The notes beneath the pieces are model-generated. The model had not been told where the DNA came from, did no database searches, and was given only the letters and a program-made list of their open reading frames with translations. Shown here piece by piece: positions 1 to 8,397 of a stretch of DNA of 64,000 bases. The stretch is from Pseudomonadales bacterium (GTDB lineage: Bacteria; Pseudomonadota; Gammaproteobacteria; Pseudomonadales; Azotimanducaceae): the NCBI GenBank assembly GCA_007131295.1, contig SLQW01000001.1:1-64000 (forward strand). The letters run 5' to 3'. A program made the translations under genes and the position numbers. The first letter of the stretch is position 1, and every line of letters starts with the position of its first letter.

Positions 1-1
1 G

Positions 2-115
2 ATCATCAGCAGCATCGGTGATCAGCGCGATCTGGTCGTAGAAGGGCTCGTGGGCATCGCTCGCGGCGACAATCCGCGCAACATAGAAACCCGCTTGCGC
101 GGCTACCTGGTCTGA
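2..115 (+). CDS. motC: Flagellar motor stator protein, MotA/PomA family (MotC-like), C-terminal fragment
   Basis: Only the last 37 codons are in the window; the start lies upstream. The visible tail reads as a typical MotA/PomA cytoplasmic C-terminus, with a segment of the form EGLVGIARGDNPRNIE followed by a short basic stretch and a TGA stop. MotA-type proteins form the ion-conducting stator ring with a MotB-type partner and push on the rotor. The next gene, 12 bp downstream, is motD, the usual partner of MotC in Pseudomonas-like flagellar clusters, and this supports the MotC assignment over a second MotA. Family identity rests on the short conserved tail plus context. Confidence 0.8.
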   Translation: MISSIGDQRDLVVEGLVGIARGDNPRNIETRLRGYLV

Positions 116-127
116 CGGGTCTCAGGC

Positions 128-1009
128 ATGGCACGACGCAAACGCCATGAAGAACACGTGAACCATGAAGCCTGGGCCATCCCCTACGGTGATCTGGTCA
201 CGCTGCTGCTGGCATTCTTCGTGGTCATGTATGCCCTGTCTTCGGTCAATGAGGGCAAGTACCGGGTGCTATCTGACTCGCTGGTCGCAGCGTTCCGCGG
301 TGCCCCGAAGTCCCTCGAGCCGATTCAGGTCGGAGAGATCTCTCGCTCTCTCCATGAGTTACGCCTCACAGAGCAACGCACCCTCGTGCCGCTCGAGATC
401 GAGGCTTTCGATATCGAGGAGGTCATGGAGCTCATGCAGCGGGAAGCGGGCTGGAGCGTGCGTGGCGACGGCTTCGAAACGGAAGAGGAGCGGGCCAGCG
501 CGGAAAGCCTGATCGATGAGATCAACGCCGCCATCACCTCCGAGCTTGCCGAGCTGATGGCCGAGGATCTGGTAACAGTCCGGCAGAACCGTCATTGGCT
601 CGAAGTCGAGATCAACACCAGCGTGCTCTTTCCAACAGCGAGTGCGGAACTCGAGGCGCCGGCAGAGGATATCGTGGCGCGTCTGTCCCGAATCCTCTCT
701 GGACAGAGCGTGCGCATTCAGGTGGAGGGTCATACCGATGCCCGCCCAATCAATACGCCTACGTTTCCCTCCAACTGGGAGTTATCCACGGCGCGAGCAG
801 CCAGTGTGGTGCGACTTTTCGGAGTTAATGGGGTTGAGCCGCAGCGAATGGCCGCGGTGGGCTTCGGTGAGTATCGACCCGCCGCGGACAACGAGACGGC
901 CGAGGGGCAGGCGCGCAATCGCCGTGTCATCATTGTCGTCATGGCCAGTCGCGACGAGCGCAGCGATTCCTGGCAGCTTGCCGGGATGGAGGGCGCGGGT
1001 GCACCGTGA
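128..1009 (+). CDS. motD: Flagellar motor protein MotD (MotB family)
   Basis: This 293-residue protein is a MotB-type stator subunit. The N-terminus carries the MotD-like signature HVNHEAWAIPYGDLVTLLLA. One transmembrane helix spans about residues 20-40, and Asp22 is the expected ion-binding aspartate. The C-terminal half (about 170-280) is an OmpA-like peptidoglycan-binding domain with the pattern VEGHTDARPI, NWELSTARA and RNRRVII. It anchors the stator to the cell wall while the MotC partner upstream forms the channel. In Pseudomonas-like genomes motCD is followed by parA and cheW genes; those are absent here. The start codon ATG follows the motC stop by 12 bp, consistent with one transcript. 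Confidence 0.93.
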   Translation: MARRKRHEEHVNHEAWAIPYGDLVTLLLAFFVVMYALSSVNEGKYRVLSDSLVAAFRGAPKSLEPIQVGEISRSLHELRLTEQRTLVPLEIEAFDIEEVMELMQREAGWSVRGDGFETEEERASAESLIDEINAAITSELAELMAEDLVTVRQNRHWLEVEINTSVLFPTASAELEAPAEDIVARLSRILSGQSVRIQVEGHTDARPINTPTFPSNWELSTARAASVVRLFGVNGVEPQRMAAVGFGEYRPAADNETAEGQARNRRVIIVVMASRDERSDSWQLAGMEGAGAP

Positions 1010-1063
1010 TGCTCGGATAGCGCAACGTTCCCGCCCCTCGCACGGAGTAACGGGGACTGTTCT

Positions 1064-1249
1064 GTGAGCAGCATCGGGCGCAAGCCGCCTGTGACGCCGG
1101 TGTCTCCGGTGAACCGCGTTCGTCGCCCGTCCGCAGCGGGCGAAGAGCCGGGCGACGACGCCCGAGCATACAGCAAGCGTCCGCAGCCGAAGCGTTCGCG
1201 GCGCCCGCTGAACGATCGTGACGACGGTAGTGTCGATGAACTCGCGTGA
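1064..1249 (+). CDS. Small basic/proline-rich protein of unknown function downstream of motD
   Basis: This is a 61-codon reading frame starting with GTG, with a GGGGA-type Shine-Dalgarno sequence about 9 bases upstream. The N-terminal part has a repeated proline-valine pattern (PPVTPVSPVNRVRRP), the middle is rich in Arg/Lys/Pro, and the end is acidic (GSVDELA). Third codon positions are strongly G/C-biased, which supports real coding. I do not recognise a characterised family. Similar short proteins with a Pro-Val start and an acidic tail occur near flagellar genes in related gammaproteobacteria, as far as I recall. Function is unknown; it sits 54 bp after motD and could be cotranscribed with it. 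Confidence 0.5.
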   Translation: MSSIGRKPPVTPVSPVNRVRRPSAAGEEPGDDARAYSKRPQPKRSRRPLNDRDDGSVDELA

Positions 1250-1309
1250 TGTCCGCCGTAGGCAGTGCTTGCGCGGCAGCATTCTGCGCAGCTTTCGGCG
1301 TCGCAAGCG

Positions 1310-2215
1310 TCATGCGGTCCGGAGGACATTACCGCCGCTGCTTTTCGCCGCATACATGGCGTGATCGGCGCGGTCGAAGAGCGAATCGGTCGTATCCCCT
1401 TCACGCCAGCCCGCAATACCGATACTGGCTGTTATGCGTATTGCACTCCTGTCGTGCCGGATTACTGTGCGCTCGAGCCGATGCCGCAGCCGTTCTCCGA
1501 TTGCCGCCGCCCCCTCCATGCCGGTGTGCTTGAGCAGGATAACGAACTCGTCGCCGCCGAAGCGGAAGCACAAGTCCGCGTTGCGCAGGGTCTTGGCGAG
1601 TACCCGGGCGGCAGTCTGCAGCACGAGGTCGCCAGCGCTGTGGCCATGGTGGTCATTGATGATCTTGAATTTGTCCAGGTCGATAATGGCGAGCGACAGC
1701 GGCTGCCGATAGCGTTGCGCCGCCGCGAGCTCCTGGCTCAGGGTCATCATCAGGGCATTACGATTGCCGATTCGGGTGAGCGGATCCGCCATCGATGCGG
1801 CCAGAGCGCGTCGATACTGCATGGCATTGCGCAGCGGGTTCTGGAGCAGAACCACGCAGCTCTGCATGTCGATGATCTCGGCGCGCGAGAAAGGCCACTC
1901 GCGGTAGAGCGTGAGTTCTCCGGGTGCCTCGTGCAATCCGTGCAGGCAGAACACGTGACTGAATCGGGCGAGCTTGCCGAAGGTTTCGTGGATGCCTTCC
2001 GTCGAGTGCACGAAGCCGACGCCCTCGACCAGATGGGCGCCACTCAGTTCCTCGCGAAAGGTCGCGAGAATCGTCCCCACGTCGAGGCTCTGCTGCAGGC
2101 GGGTCAGCAGTCGATAGCGCAAGGAGGAATTACCGTGCGTCGTAGCACGCGTCAGCGTGCTGATTGCAGAACGTGCGGCCGGTTCGGCGGCACGCGGCAT
2201 CGAAAGCATGTCCAT
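1310..2215 (-). CDS. Diguanylate cyclase (GGDEF domain) with N-terminal GAF-like region
   Basis: The 301-residue product should make cyclic di-GMP from GTP in the cytoplasm. Residues about 135-300 are a GGDEF domain with an intact active-site motif GGDEF at 220-224, the metal-binding segment IIDLDKFKIINDHHGH at about 178-192, and an RxxD inhibitory site (RNAD, 211-214) exactly five residues before GGDEF. That predicts an active, product-inhibited enzyme. The first 125 residues look like a small sensory fold resembling GAF, without transmembrane helices. The ATG at 2215 was chosen because GGAGA lies 6-7 bases upstream; longer upstream starts have no ribosome site. It lies between the two stator pairs, in the opposite direction, which suggests a role in motility control. 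Confidence 0.88.
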   Translation of the reverse strand: MDMLSMPRAAEPAARSAISTLTRATTHGNSSLRYRLLTRLQQSLDVGTILATFREELSGAHLVEGVGFVHSTEGIHETFGKLARFSHVFCLHGLHEAPGELTLYREWPFSRAEIIDMQSCVVLLQNPLRNAMQYRRALAASMADPLTRIGNRNALMMTLSQELAAAQRYRQPLSLAIIDLDKFKIINDHHGHSAGDLVLQTAARVLAKTLRNADLCFRFGGDEFVILLKHTGMEGAAAIGERLRHRLERTVIRHDRSAIRITASIGIAGWREGDTTDSLFDRADHAMYAAKSSGGNVLRTA

Positions 2216-2469
2216 GTTGTCTCCGCAGGCCCGTGTTGTTCCTTTCCAGCGCTGTGTTGCGAAAAACGTGCCAGCTGGCGCCGTGCGTGAAATGCCTTTT
2301 TGCAATGCGGATTTGCTCGTTTTCCTCGATGGCGAGCGTTGCGCGGACGCAGGGCGTTGACAGGAAACGGACGGCAAGCGGCAGAATTCTGACGCATCGT
2401 TGCCGCTCAGGTGGCGAAACGCTGCCGGTATCGACCCGCACATTGCAGAGGCTTCGCGCGCGCTCGTCC

Positions 2470-2497
2470 TAAAGTTTGCCGGTTTACACGCCGATAA
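2470..2497 (+). promoter_or_regulatory. FliA (sigma-28) promoter for motAB
   Basis: TAAAGTTT at 2470-2477 and GCCGATAA at 2490-2497 match both halves of the FliA consensus exactly. The spacer is 12 bases rather than the commonest 11. It points toward motA, whose start is about 115 bp downstream. The rest of the 395-bp divergent region (2216-2610) is GC-rich, and I see nothing else convincing in it; no promoter for the minus-strand cyclase could be recognised. Confidence 0.8.
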
Positions 2498-2610
2498 AGC
2501 TTTAGGAAGGTCGGGACGGGTGTGCACACAGCGCGTCCCGTCTCCGCGTAAGAATGCATTCGCGTTCGCGGATGTGTCGGTTGGTTCAGCGGGCAGTGGC
2601 GTCAAGCACT

Positions 2611-3468
2611 ATGAACATCGTCATCGGTTTCGTCGTTGTGGTCGTCAGTGTTTTCGGGGGCTTCGTTGGTCACGGCGGGCAGTTGCTGGCGATCTGGCAA
2701 CCATGGGAGATCGTCATCATCTGCGGTGCCGCGATCGGTGCCTTCGTTATCGCCAATCCAAAGTCGACCGTGGCGAAGGTCACCAAGGCCATCCCCCGGA
2801 TTTTCTCGCCCGGCCCCTACGGGCGAGAACGGTACGTCGAACTGTTGCAGTTCATGCACGCCCTGTTCGCGAAGATGCGCAAGGAGGGATTGATCGGTAT
2901 TGAAGCCGACATCGATGAGCCTGAGAACAGTCAGCTGTTCCAGGATCATCCCGGCATTCTGAACGACGAGCGCGCCCGGTCCTTCATCCAGGATTACATG
3001 CGCCTGATGGTCGGAGGCGAGATGGACGCCTTCCAGCTTGAGAATCTGATGGATGTAGAGCTCGAAACACACCATCACGATGTCACCGAACCGGGTCACG
3101 CGCTGAATCGGGTGGCCGATGCGTTGCCGGGTTTCGGAATCGTTGCTGCGGTTTTGGGCATCGTGAACACGATGGGGGCGATCGGGGGTCCCGTGGAGGA
3201 AATCGGCAAGCTCGTGGCGGCAGCTCTCGTGGGCAGCTTTCTCGGCATTCTGCTTGCGTATGGCTTCGTCGGTCCGTTCTCCACCGCTCTGAGCAAGCGC
3301 GGGGAGGAGGAAGCCCAGTACTTCGTCACGATTAAGACCTGCCTGCTTGCCAGTTTGCGGGGCTACTCGCCCAAGGTCGCGGTTGAGTTTGGGCGCAAGT
3401 CCATTCCTGCAAAATTACGGCCCGGCTTCGATGACCTCGAGTCCGAACTCAAGGGAGCGCGGGCCTGA
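2611..3468 (+). CDS. motA: Flagellar motor stator protein MotA
   Basis: This 285-residue polytopic membrane protein is the proton-type MotA stator subunit. Hydrophobic helices are visible at the N-terminus (MNIVIGFVVVVVSVFGG and the WEIVIICGAAIGAFVI segment) and a second pair at about residues 165-235, containing the conserved PGFGIVAAVLGIVNTMG and LLAYGFVGP stretches with the key prolines. The large cytoplasmic loop between them contacts the rotor. The ATG at 2611 gives the expected length (E. coli MotA is 295) and starts directly before the first helix. Earlier in-frame starts add residues unlike MotA. It is followed 19 bp later by motB and preceded by a FliA promoter. Confidence 0.95.
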   Translation: MNIVIGFVVVVVSVFGGFVGHGGQLLAIWQPWEIVIICGAAIGAFVIANPKSTVAKVTKAIPRIFSPGPYGRERYVELLQFMHALFAKMRKEGLIGIEADIDEPENSQLFQDHPGILNDERARSFIQDYMRLMVGGEMDAFQLENLMDVELETHHHDVTEPGHALNRVADALPGFGIVAAVLGIVNTMGAIGGPVEEIGKLVAAALVGSFLGILLAYGFVGPFSTALSKRGEEEAQYFVTIKTCLLASLRGYSPKVAVEFGRKSIPAKLRPGFDDLESELKGARA

Positions 3469-3487
3469 GGGCCCGCGAGTATGCTCC

Positions 3488-4336
3488 ATGGCTGATCAGC
3501 CCATCGTCATCAAACGTGTCTATAAAGTGGAAGACCATCACGGTGGATCATGGAAGGTCGCATTCGCCGACTTTGCAACCGCCATGATGGCGTTCTTCCT
3601 GCTCATGTGGATCCTCGGTCAGACTACCGAGGAGGAAAAGGGCGCTATTTCCGAATTCTTCAACAACCCGTCGGCGGTCCCAGGGACGAGCACCGTACCA
3701 CCCCCCGGCGGCGCGATCGGCGAAGGCGGCGGGAGCCATGGGGTGATTGATCTCGGAGGCAGCATGGAGCTGCCCCGGCACCAGGGAGACGATGATGAAG
3801 TTTGGGCCGCGGAGGCGAATCGCGCCATGCTTGCCGATCTGCGCAGGGAGCTGCAGGAGGCCATGGAGCGAAGGGAAGGGCTTGCGGACTACACCGACCA
3901 CATTCTCATCGACATCAGTCCCCAAGGGCTGCAGATTCAGATCGTCGATCAGGAGCGGATGTCCATGTTTCCGCTCGGCAGCTCCGAATTGACCCCTTTC
4001 GCGCGGCGCATGGTCGATGAGCTGGCAGCGATCCTGGACAAAGACGACATTCTCGTCAGCATCTCCGGCCATACCGACGCGCTGCCACTGCAGCGACCCG
4101 GCTACGGCAACTGGGAGCTGTCTACTGATCGTGCCAACGCGGCCAGGCGCGCGCTGGTGGATGCGGGGCTGAGCGAAGATCGCCTCGGCCGTGTCGTTGG
4201 CCTGGGGTCGACGGTGCCACTTCTGGAGGAAGATCCGACTCATCCGGTGAATCGTCGCATCTCGATCATGGTGATGAGCCAGGAAGCGATCGACTCGATG
4301 CGGACGGCGGCACGCGGTCTGGTTACGACGAAGTGA
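3488..4336 (+). CDS. motB: Flagellar motor protein MotB
   Basis: This 282-residue stator subunit pairs with MotA. It has a cytoplasmic N-terminus rich in charged residues, a single helix at about 25-45 (SWKVAFADFATAMMAFFLLM) with the proton-accepting Asp28, a glycine-rich linker (about 60-100), and an OmpA-like peptidoglycan-binding domain in the C-terminal half with SGHTDALPLQ, NWELSTDRA and NRRISIMV. ATG at 3488 is chosen because it starts at the MotB-typical MADQPIVIKR sequence; the longer upstream frame overlaps motA. It is the second gene of a motAB operon. Nothing in the sequence suggests truncation. Confidence 0.95.
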   Translation: MADQPIVIKRVYKVEDHHGGSWKVAFADFATAMMAFFLLMWILGQTTEEEKGAISEFFNNPSAVPGTSTVPPPGGAIGEGGGSHGVIDLGGSMELPRHQGDDDEVWAAEANRAMLADLRRELQEAMERREGLADYTDHILIDISPQGLQIQIVDQERMSMFPLGSSELTPFARRMVDELAAILDKDDILVSISGHTDALPLQRPGYGNWELSTDRANAARRALVDAGLSEDRLGRVVGLGSTVPLLEEDPTHPVNRRISIMVMSQEAIDSMRTAARGLVTTK

Positions 4337-4395
4337 GACGCTGGACGCGGTCAGTCGCAGCAGTTCCGGCTAGGTGTCGACGACTGCCTACTCGG

Positions 4396-5280
4396 CTACT
4401 CGGCCAGAAGCTCGCCGAAGTCTCTCGCTTCCTCTCGAACGCTGGCGAGCATGGTCTCGTTGACGTTCAGGCGCTTCGCCTGCGGTAGCGCGAGTATCGC
4501 TTCTGGCTCCAGTTCGCCGGTCTGCTCCGCGGCTGCGATGGCCACGGCCAAGCCCAGAAGATCGTTCGTGTCGTGGGCGAAATCCTGCTGGTCGTCTGGT
4601 GTGCACTGCTGACCTATGGCCTGAGCGGCCTGCTCCGGAAGGTTCCAGGATTCGGCTATGGCACTGCCTATGATCGGGTGCCACTCATCGAGCACCTCGT
4701 CGTAGTTTCCGGCGCCGATCTCGTCTACGACTCCGTCGCGGCTCAATATGTAGATCCGGCCAATGTTGTGCACCAGACCCAGAGTAAGCATCTCGTCTGG
4801 ATGAGCGCGCCGGGTGTGCCGGGCAAGGGCATGGCATAACCCTGCGACGACATGGCTACGCTCCCACTCCGGATCGAGCAGGTGCTGGATGCAGCGGAAG
4901 TCCTCGGCCTTGCGCAGCTGCTGCAATGCGAACTGAATGCTGACGCTGCGTACGAGCTTCATGCCAAGCCGGGCGACGCTGGTCACCAGGCTCGCGGTTT
5001 CTGCGCCGCTGCGGCGGTAAGTCACGGAGTTGGCGATTTTGAGCAGCGTGCCTGCGAGGATGGGCTCGCTGGCTACCAGATCCGCGATCTGCTCCGAGTC
5101 ACAGTCGTCACGGTCGAGCGCTGCCCGGATGAGGACGACGACTTCAGGCAGCGATGGCAGGTTGAGGTCACCGCTCGAGAGGTCCGCCGCCAAGTCCTTG
5201 ATGATGCGATAGGCTGCGGTGCCGTTGTTCGGATCGACTTCGGAGTTGCGCGTGGCTGTCTCCTTGGATTCAAGGATCAT
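4396..5280 (-). CDS. HDOD-domain signalling protein
   Basis: The 294-residue protein is essentially one HDOD domain (about residues 30-230), a relative of HD phosphohydrolases that lacks their metal site and acts in signalling. The characteristic pattern LPSLPEVVVLIRAAL, EPILAGTLLKIANSVTY and the helix SVARLGMKLVRSVSIQFAL are present. No membrane helix or output domain is seen. The ATG at 5280 follows GGGAG by 6 bases. A FliA-like promoter at 5323-5349 precedes it, placing the gene in the late flagellar regulon. HDOD proteins in xanthomonads and vibrios affect motility, which fits the neighbourhood. It lies 126 bp downstream of the EAL-like/HDOD gene on the same strand and tail-to-tail with motB. 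Confidence 0.85.
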   Translation of the reverse strand: MILESKETATRNSEVDPNNGTAAYRIIKDLAADLSSGDLNLPSLPEVVVLIRAALDRDDCDSEQIADLVASEPILAGTLLKIANSVTYRRSGAETASLVTSVARLGMKLVRSVSIQFALQQLRKAEDFRCIQHLLDPEWERSHVVAGLCHALARHTRRAHPDEMLTLGLVHNIGRIYILSRDGVVDEIGAGNYDEVLDEWHPIIGSAIAESWNLPEQAAQAIGQQCTPDDQQDFAHDTNDLLGLAVAIAAAEQTGELEPEAILALPQAKRLNVNETMLASVREEARDFGELLAE

Positions 5281-5322
5281 CGTTGCTCCCGTCCGACGGT
5301 GAATTGAGGAACCCTGCAACTC

Positions 5323-5349
5323 ATGTCGGCTTCCCTCATGAAAACTTGA
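5323..5349 (-). promoter_or_regulatory. FliA (sigma-28)-like promoter for the HDOD gene
   Basis: On the minus strand TCAAGTTT (5349-5342), an 11-base spacer and GCCGACAT (5330-5323) match 13 of 16 bases of TAAAGTTT-N11-GCCGATAA. The spacing is exactly canonical. It lies 43 bp upstream of the HDOD start codon. Confidence 0.6.
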
Positions 5350-5406
5350 GTCAGGACTGGTCCGCTGTTCGGCCGCTCGACGGCCCGTTTCGCTCTCCGT
5401 CCCGTC

Positions 5407-6654
5407 TCACAGAGCTGCGTACGTAGCGGTCCGGGCCCACTGCACCGCTTCGGTGTAATGTGAAGCCAGGTCATCCGCAGCGATCGACTCGGCGGCCCGG
5501 CAGGCCCTGTCCCACTGGCCACGCTCGTAGGCCAGAACGGTCAGCAGCGCGCGACCATAGCCGCCTTCTCCGCGCAGCAGGGCGGACGTCACCTCCTGCG
5601 CCAGGGGAAGTTGGGCCAGTACCCGGGCCAGCGGCTGATCCATGAATGCATCGAGGGTGGAAAACAGCCCGACAGTGAAACCTGCGCTCGGGTCGTTGCG
5701 GGGGTCGAGAGCACAAACGAGCTCCATCATGCGGGCACGGGTCAGGGTGAGCTGCAATAGCTCCGCGTGCTTGTCTTCCACTCGGCTGAGCGCAGCGAGA
5801 CTCACCCAGCGCTTGACGGCTTCCAGCCCGATGAGGACGACGGCACGGTGAATGGATGTCACCCGCCTCGGTAGGCTTACGGCGGCCGAATTGATGAAGC
5901 GCATGAGCCGATAGCTCAGAGCGGGATCCTGGGAGACCAGATCCGTGATTTGCTCGATGGAGATGGCGGGATCCTGCAGTCGGCTGAGCAGGCGCAGGGT
6001 CGCAAGTCTGTTCCCCGGTGGCCGGGAGCCGGAAACGAGGTTCGGTCGCGCAAAGAAGTAGCCCTGAAAATAGTCGCACCCCGCGGCATGCAGCGCGTCG
6101 AAGTCGGACAGCGACTCGACCTTTTCCGCCAGCAAGCGGACCCCGTACGGAGACAGTGCCGCGACGTGCCGCGCTACTTCGTCCGGGCCGAGCGCAAGAA
6201 CGTCGAGTTTGACGACGCTTGCGATCTCCAGCAGCGGTTCCCAGCAGGGTGCGAGAACGAAGTCGTCGAGCGCCAGGCGGTAGCCCATCAAGGCAAGCTC
6301 GCGTGCGGCGTCGATCAGGGTGGCATCGACTTTCACGTCTTCGAGGATCTCGAGCACCACCCGTTCCGGGGGCAGCGCGAGCGCAGCACGGGAAACGATG
6401 AAGTCGCGGGTAACGTTGATGTATGCCGGATCGCGCTGGACGATGCGATCGAGGCCGATGTCCATCAACGCGGCCGTGACCACGTGCGCTGTTGCTTCGT
6501 CCCCATCGGCGATCACCGCCTCGTTCAGCTGGTCGCCCCCATGCGGGTCGCCCCGATAGAGCAGTTCGTAGCCGTGCACGCGGCGCTGTCGGTCGAAGAT
6601 CGGCTGACGGGCGACCATCACGTGAGTGGCTACGGGGAGGCGCCCGTCTTCCAC
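5407..6654 (-). CDS. EAL-like/HDOD two-domain protein (YuxH/CdgJ type), EAL part degenerate
   Basis: The 415-residue protein joins an EAL-type fold (about 12-205) to an HDOD domain (about 205-395), the architecture of YuxH and Vibrio CdgJ. The EAL signature is replaced by YELLYRG near residues 24-30. Other fold markers remain (VVLEILEDV, LALDDFV, VKLDVLAL, LLAEKVES, CDYFQGYFFARP), so it should bind partners or nucleotide rather than hydrolyse c-di-GMP. The start is a GTG at 6654 with GGAGA 8-9 bases upstream, two bases after the stop of the upstream kinase gene, indicating translational coupling. An alternative start is the ATG at VMVARQP, 12 codons in. CdgJ-type proteins influence motility in Vibrio. 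Confidence 0.88.
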   Translation of the reverse strand: MEDGRLPVATHVMVARQPIFDRQRRVHGYELLYRGDPHGGDQLNEAVIADGDEATAHVVTAALMDIGLDRIVQRDPAYINVTRDFIVSRAALALPPERVVLEILEDVKVDATLIDAARELALMGYRLALDDFVLAPCWEPLLEIASVVKLDVLALGPDEVARHVAALSPYGVRLLAEKVESLSDFDALHAAGCDYFQGYFFARPNLVSGSRPPGNRLATLRLLSRLQDPAISIEQITDLVSQDPALSYRLMRFINSAAVSLPRRVTSIHRAVVLIGLEAVKRWVSLAALSRVEDKHAELLQLTLTRARMMELVCALDPRNDPSAGFTVGLFSTLDAFMDQPLARVLAQLPLAQEVTSALLRGEGGYGRALLTVLAYERGQWDRACRAAESIAADDLASHYTEAVQWARTATYAAL

Positions 6655-6656
6655 GA

Positions 6657-8303
6657 TCAGGTCTCCAGTGCGTCTTCGATGGCCTCGATCAGTGCGCGGA
6701 TCGAGAAAGGTTTGATCAGCACCCTGGCTCCGGCCTCGAGAGATGCCTCCTCCTCGGGCGGGGGCTCCGCGTAGCCGGACGCGAACAGGACCGGAATCCC
6801 GGGGCGCAATGCCCGCAGGCGGTCGGCTAGCTGGGGCCCGGTGATCTTTGGCATCAGTATGTCCGTGAGCAGGAGGTCGATGGGTCCTTCGTGTCCTGCT
6901 ACGAGTTCGAGGGCCTCGGCTCCTGAGTTGGCTGCCAGGACCGAATACTCACTGCGCTCCAGCATCAGACGGGTAACGCGCAGCACATGGGGATCATCGT
7001 CCACGAGGAGTATGGTCTGACGGCCGCCGCTGCGTTCGGGCTCCACTACGGTGATGGCCTTCTCGGCGGGTTGCTCGGCCTGCGGCAGAAGTATGGAGAA
7101 CGTGGATCCATGGCCGGGTGCGCTGTCGCACCAGATGTTGCCGTGATTCTGCCGAATCATCCCTTGTACGGTGGCGAGACCGAGCCCCGTGCCGCTGCCT
7201 ACCGGTTTGGTGGTGAAGAACGGATCGAAGATGCGTTCCTGTGTCGCCCTGTCCATGCCGTGGCCGGTATCGCTAACCGTTACCAGGGCGTGCGGTCCAG
7301 GCGCCATGTTCGGGAGCAACCGCGAATCCGAGGCTGACAGGTGCACCACGGATGTGGCGATCGTCAACGTGCCGCCCCCAGGCATCGCGTCGCGGCTGTT
7401 GCCGCCAAGGTTCAGCAGAATCTGCTCGAGCTGAACCGGGTCGATGCGCACCGACCAGGGCCCGAGGCCGAGCTGCAGCTGTACCTGGACGTGTTCGCCG
7501 ATAAGGCGTCGGAGCATGGGTGCCTGATTCTCGATAGCTCTGTCGAGCTCGATCAGTTGCGGCTCTACCGCGCTGCGGCGAGCGAAGGCCAACAGCATCC
7601 GTGTCAACGTGGCAGCCTGATCGCAGGCTGCACGCAGCGTATCCATATCATCTCGCAGTTCTTCCACGTCAGGCAGTGTGCCTGAAACCAGTTCCATCGT
7701 GCCGCTGATGATCGCGAGGAGATTGTTGAAGTCGTGAGCGACGCCGGTGACCAGCTGCCCGATGGTTTCCATCTTCTGGGCTTGGCGCAGATCGCACTCC
7801 AAGTCCACGCGTTCGCTCACGTCGCGTAACGATGCCAGAACGCAATGGCCGGCATCGATGTTCACGGGACGCAACATGACCTGGACTGGAAACGGCTCGC
7901 CGTCGCGAGGACGCGCCCAGATCGGCTCGCGACCGTCACAGGCCTCCGCTGGCCTGGCGGCTGCCTGGTAGGGATGGCGCAGCGCACGCAAGCGGGTCCG
8001 CAACGGCTCGGGAAGCAGGTTTCCGACCGGTTCGCCGATCAGCTCCTCCCGCTCGAACCCGAACATCTGCTCGGCGCTCCGGTTGAGGAGCAGGATGCGG
8101 CCCCGATTGTCGAGCATAAGCATTGCTTCTGGGGCGTTTTCGAACAGGCACTGGAACAGTTCGCTATGGCCCGGTGCCGGCGATGCACCGCTGCGCTGCG
8201 CACTCCTCTCGGCGCGGACGTACTTTTCGCGCTGCTCCGGGGACGACGGACTGGCTGTGCCGAAGACGGTGGCAGCGGGAGGTGACGGACGTTCGATCGA
8301 CAT
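6657..8303 (-). CDS. Hybrid sensor histidine kinase, PAS-HisKA-HATPase-receiver
   Basis: This 548-residue soluble kinase has a PAS domain at about 46-165, a HisKA dimerisation helix with phospho-accepting His190 (GVAHDFNNL), an ATPase domain at about 285-407 with N-box [11 protein letters not shown]1 box DTGHGM and G2 box GTGLGLAT, and a C-terminal receiver at 428-547 with acidic residues DDD at 435-437, phospho-acceptor Asp481 and Lys531. All catalytic residues are present, so internal phosphorelay is likely. There is no membrane segment, so the PAS domain probably senses a cytoplasmic signal. The ATG at 8303 follows GCAGGAG by 7 bases. It is the first gene of an operon with the EAL-like/HDOD gene and has a FliA-like promoter. 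Confidence 0.92.
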   Translation of the reverse strand: MSIERPSPPAATVFGTASPSSPEQREKYVRAERSAQRSGASPAPGHSELFQCLFENAPEAMLMLDNRGRILLLNRSAEQMFGFEREELIGEPVGNLLPEPLRTRLRALRHPYQAAARPAEACDGREPIWARPRDGEPFPVQVMLRPVNIDAGHCVLASLRDVSERVDLECDLRQAQKMETIGQLVTGVAHDFNNLLAIISGTMELVSGTLPDVEELRDDMDTLRAACDQAATLTRMLLAFARRSAVEPQLIELDRAIENQAPMLRRLIGEHVQVQLQLGLGPWSVRIDPVQLEQILLNLGGNSRDAMPGGGTLTIATSVVHLSASDSRLLPNMAPGPHALVTVSDTGHGMDRATQERIFDPFFTTKPVGSGTGLGLATVQGMIRQNHGNIWCDSAPGHGSTFSILLPQAEQPAEKAITVVEPERSGGRQTILLVDDDPHVLRVTRLMLERSEYSVLAANSGAEALELVAGHEGPIDLLLTDILMPKITGPQLADRLRALRPGIPVLFASGYAEPPPEEEASLEAGARVLIKPFSIRALIEAIEDALET

Positions 8304-8370
8304 GAAGTACTCCTGCCCAGGCGCCTGGAAGGGCGTAATTCGGGGCGCGAAATGCACAGCACTGTTCAGG

Positions 8371-8397
8371 TTATCGGTCGTCCGCCGACAAAGTTGA
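8371..8397 (-). promoter_or_regulatory. FliA (sigma-28)-like promoter for the kinase operon
   Basis: On the minus strand TCAACTTT (8397-8390), an 11-base spacer and ACCGATAA (8378-8371) match 13 of 16 positions of the FliA consensus at canonical spacing. It lies about 70 bp upstream of the kinase start codon. Confidence 0.6.
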
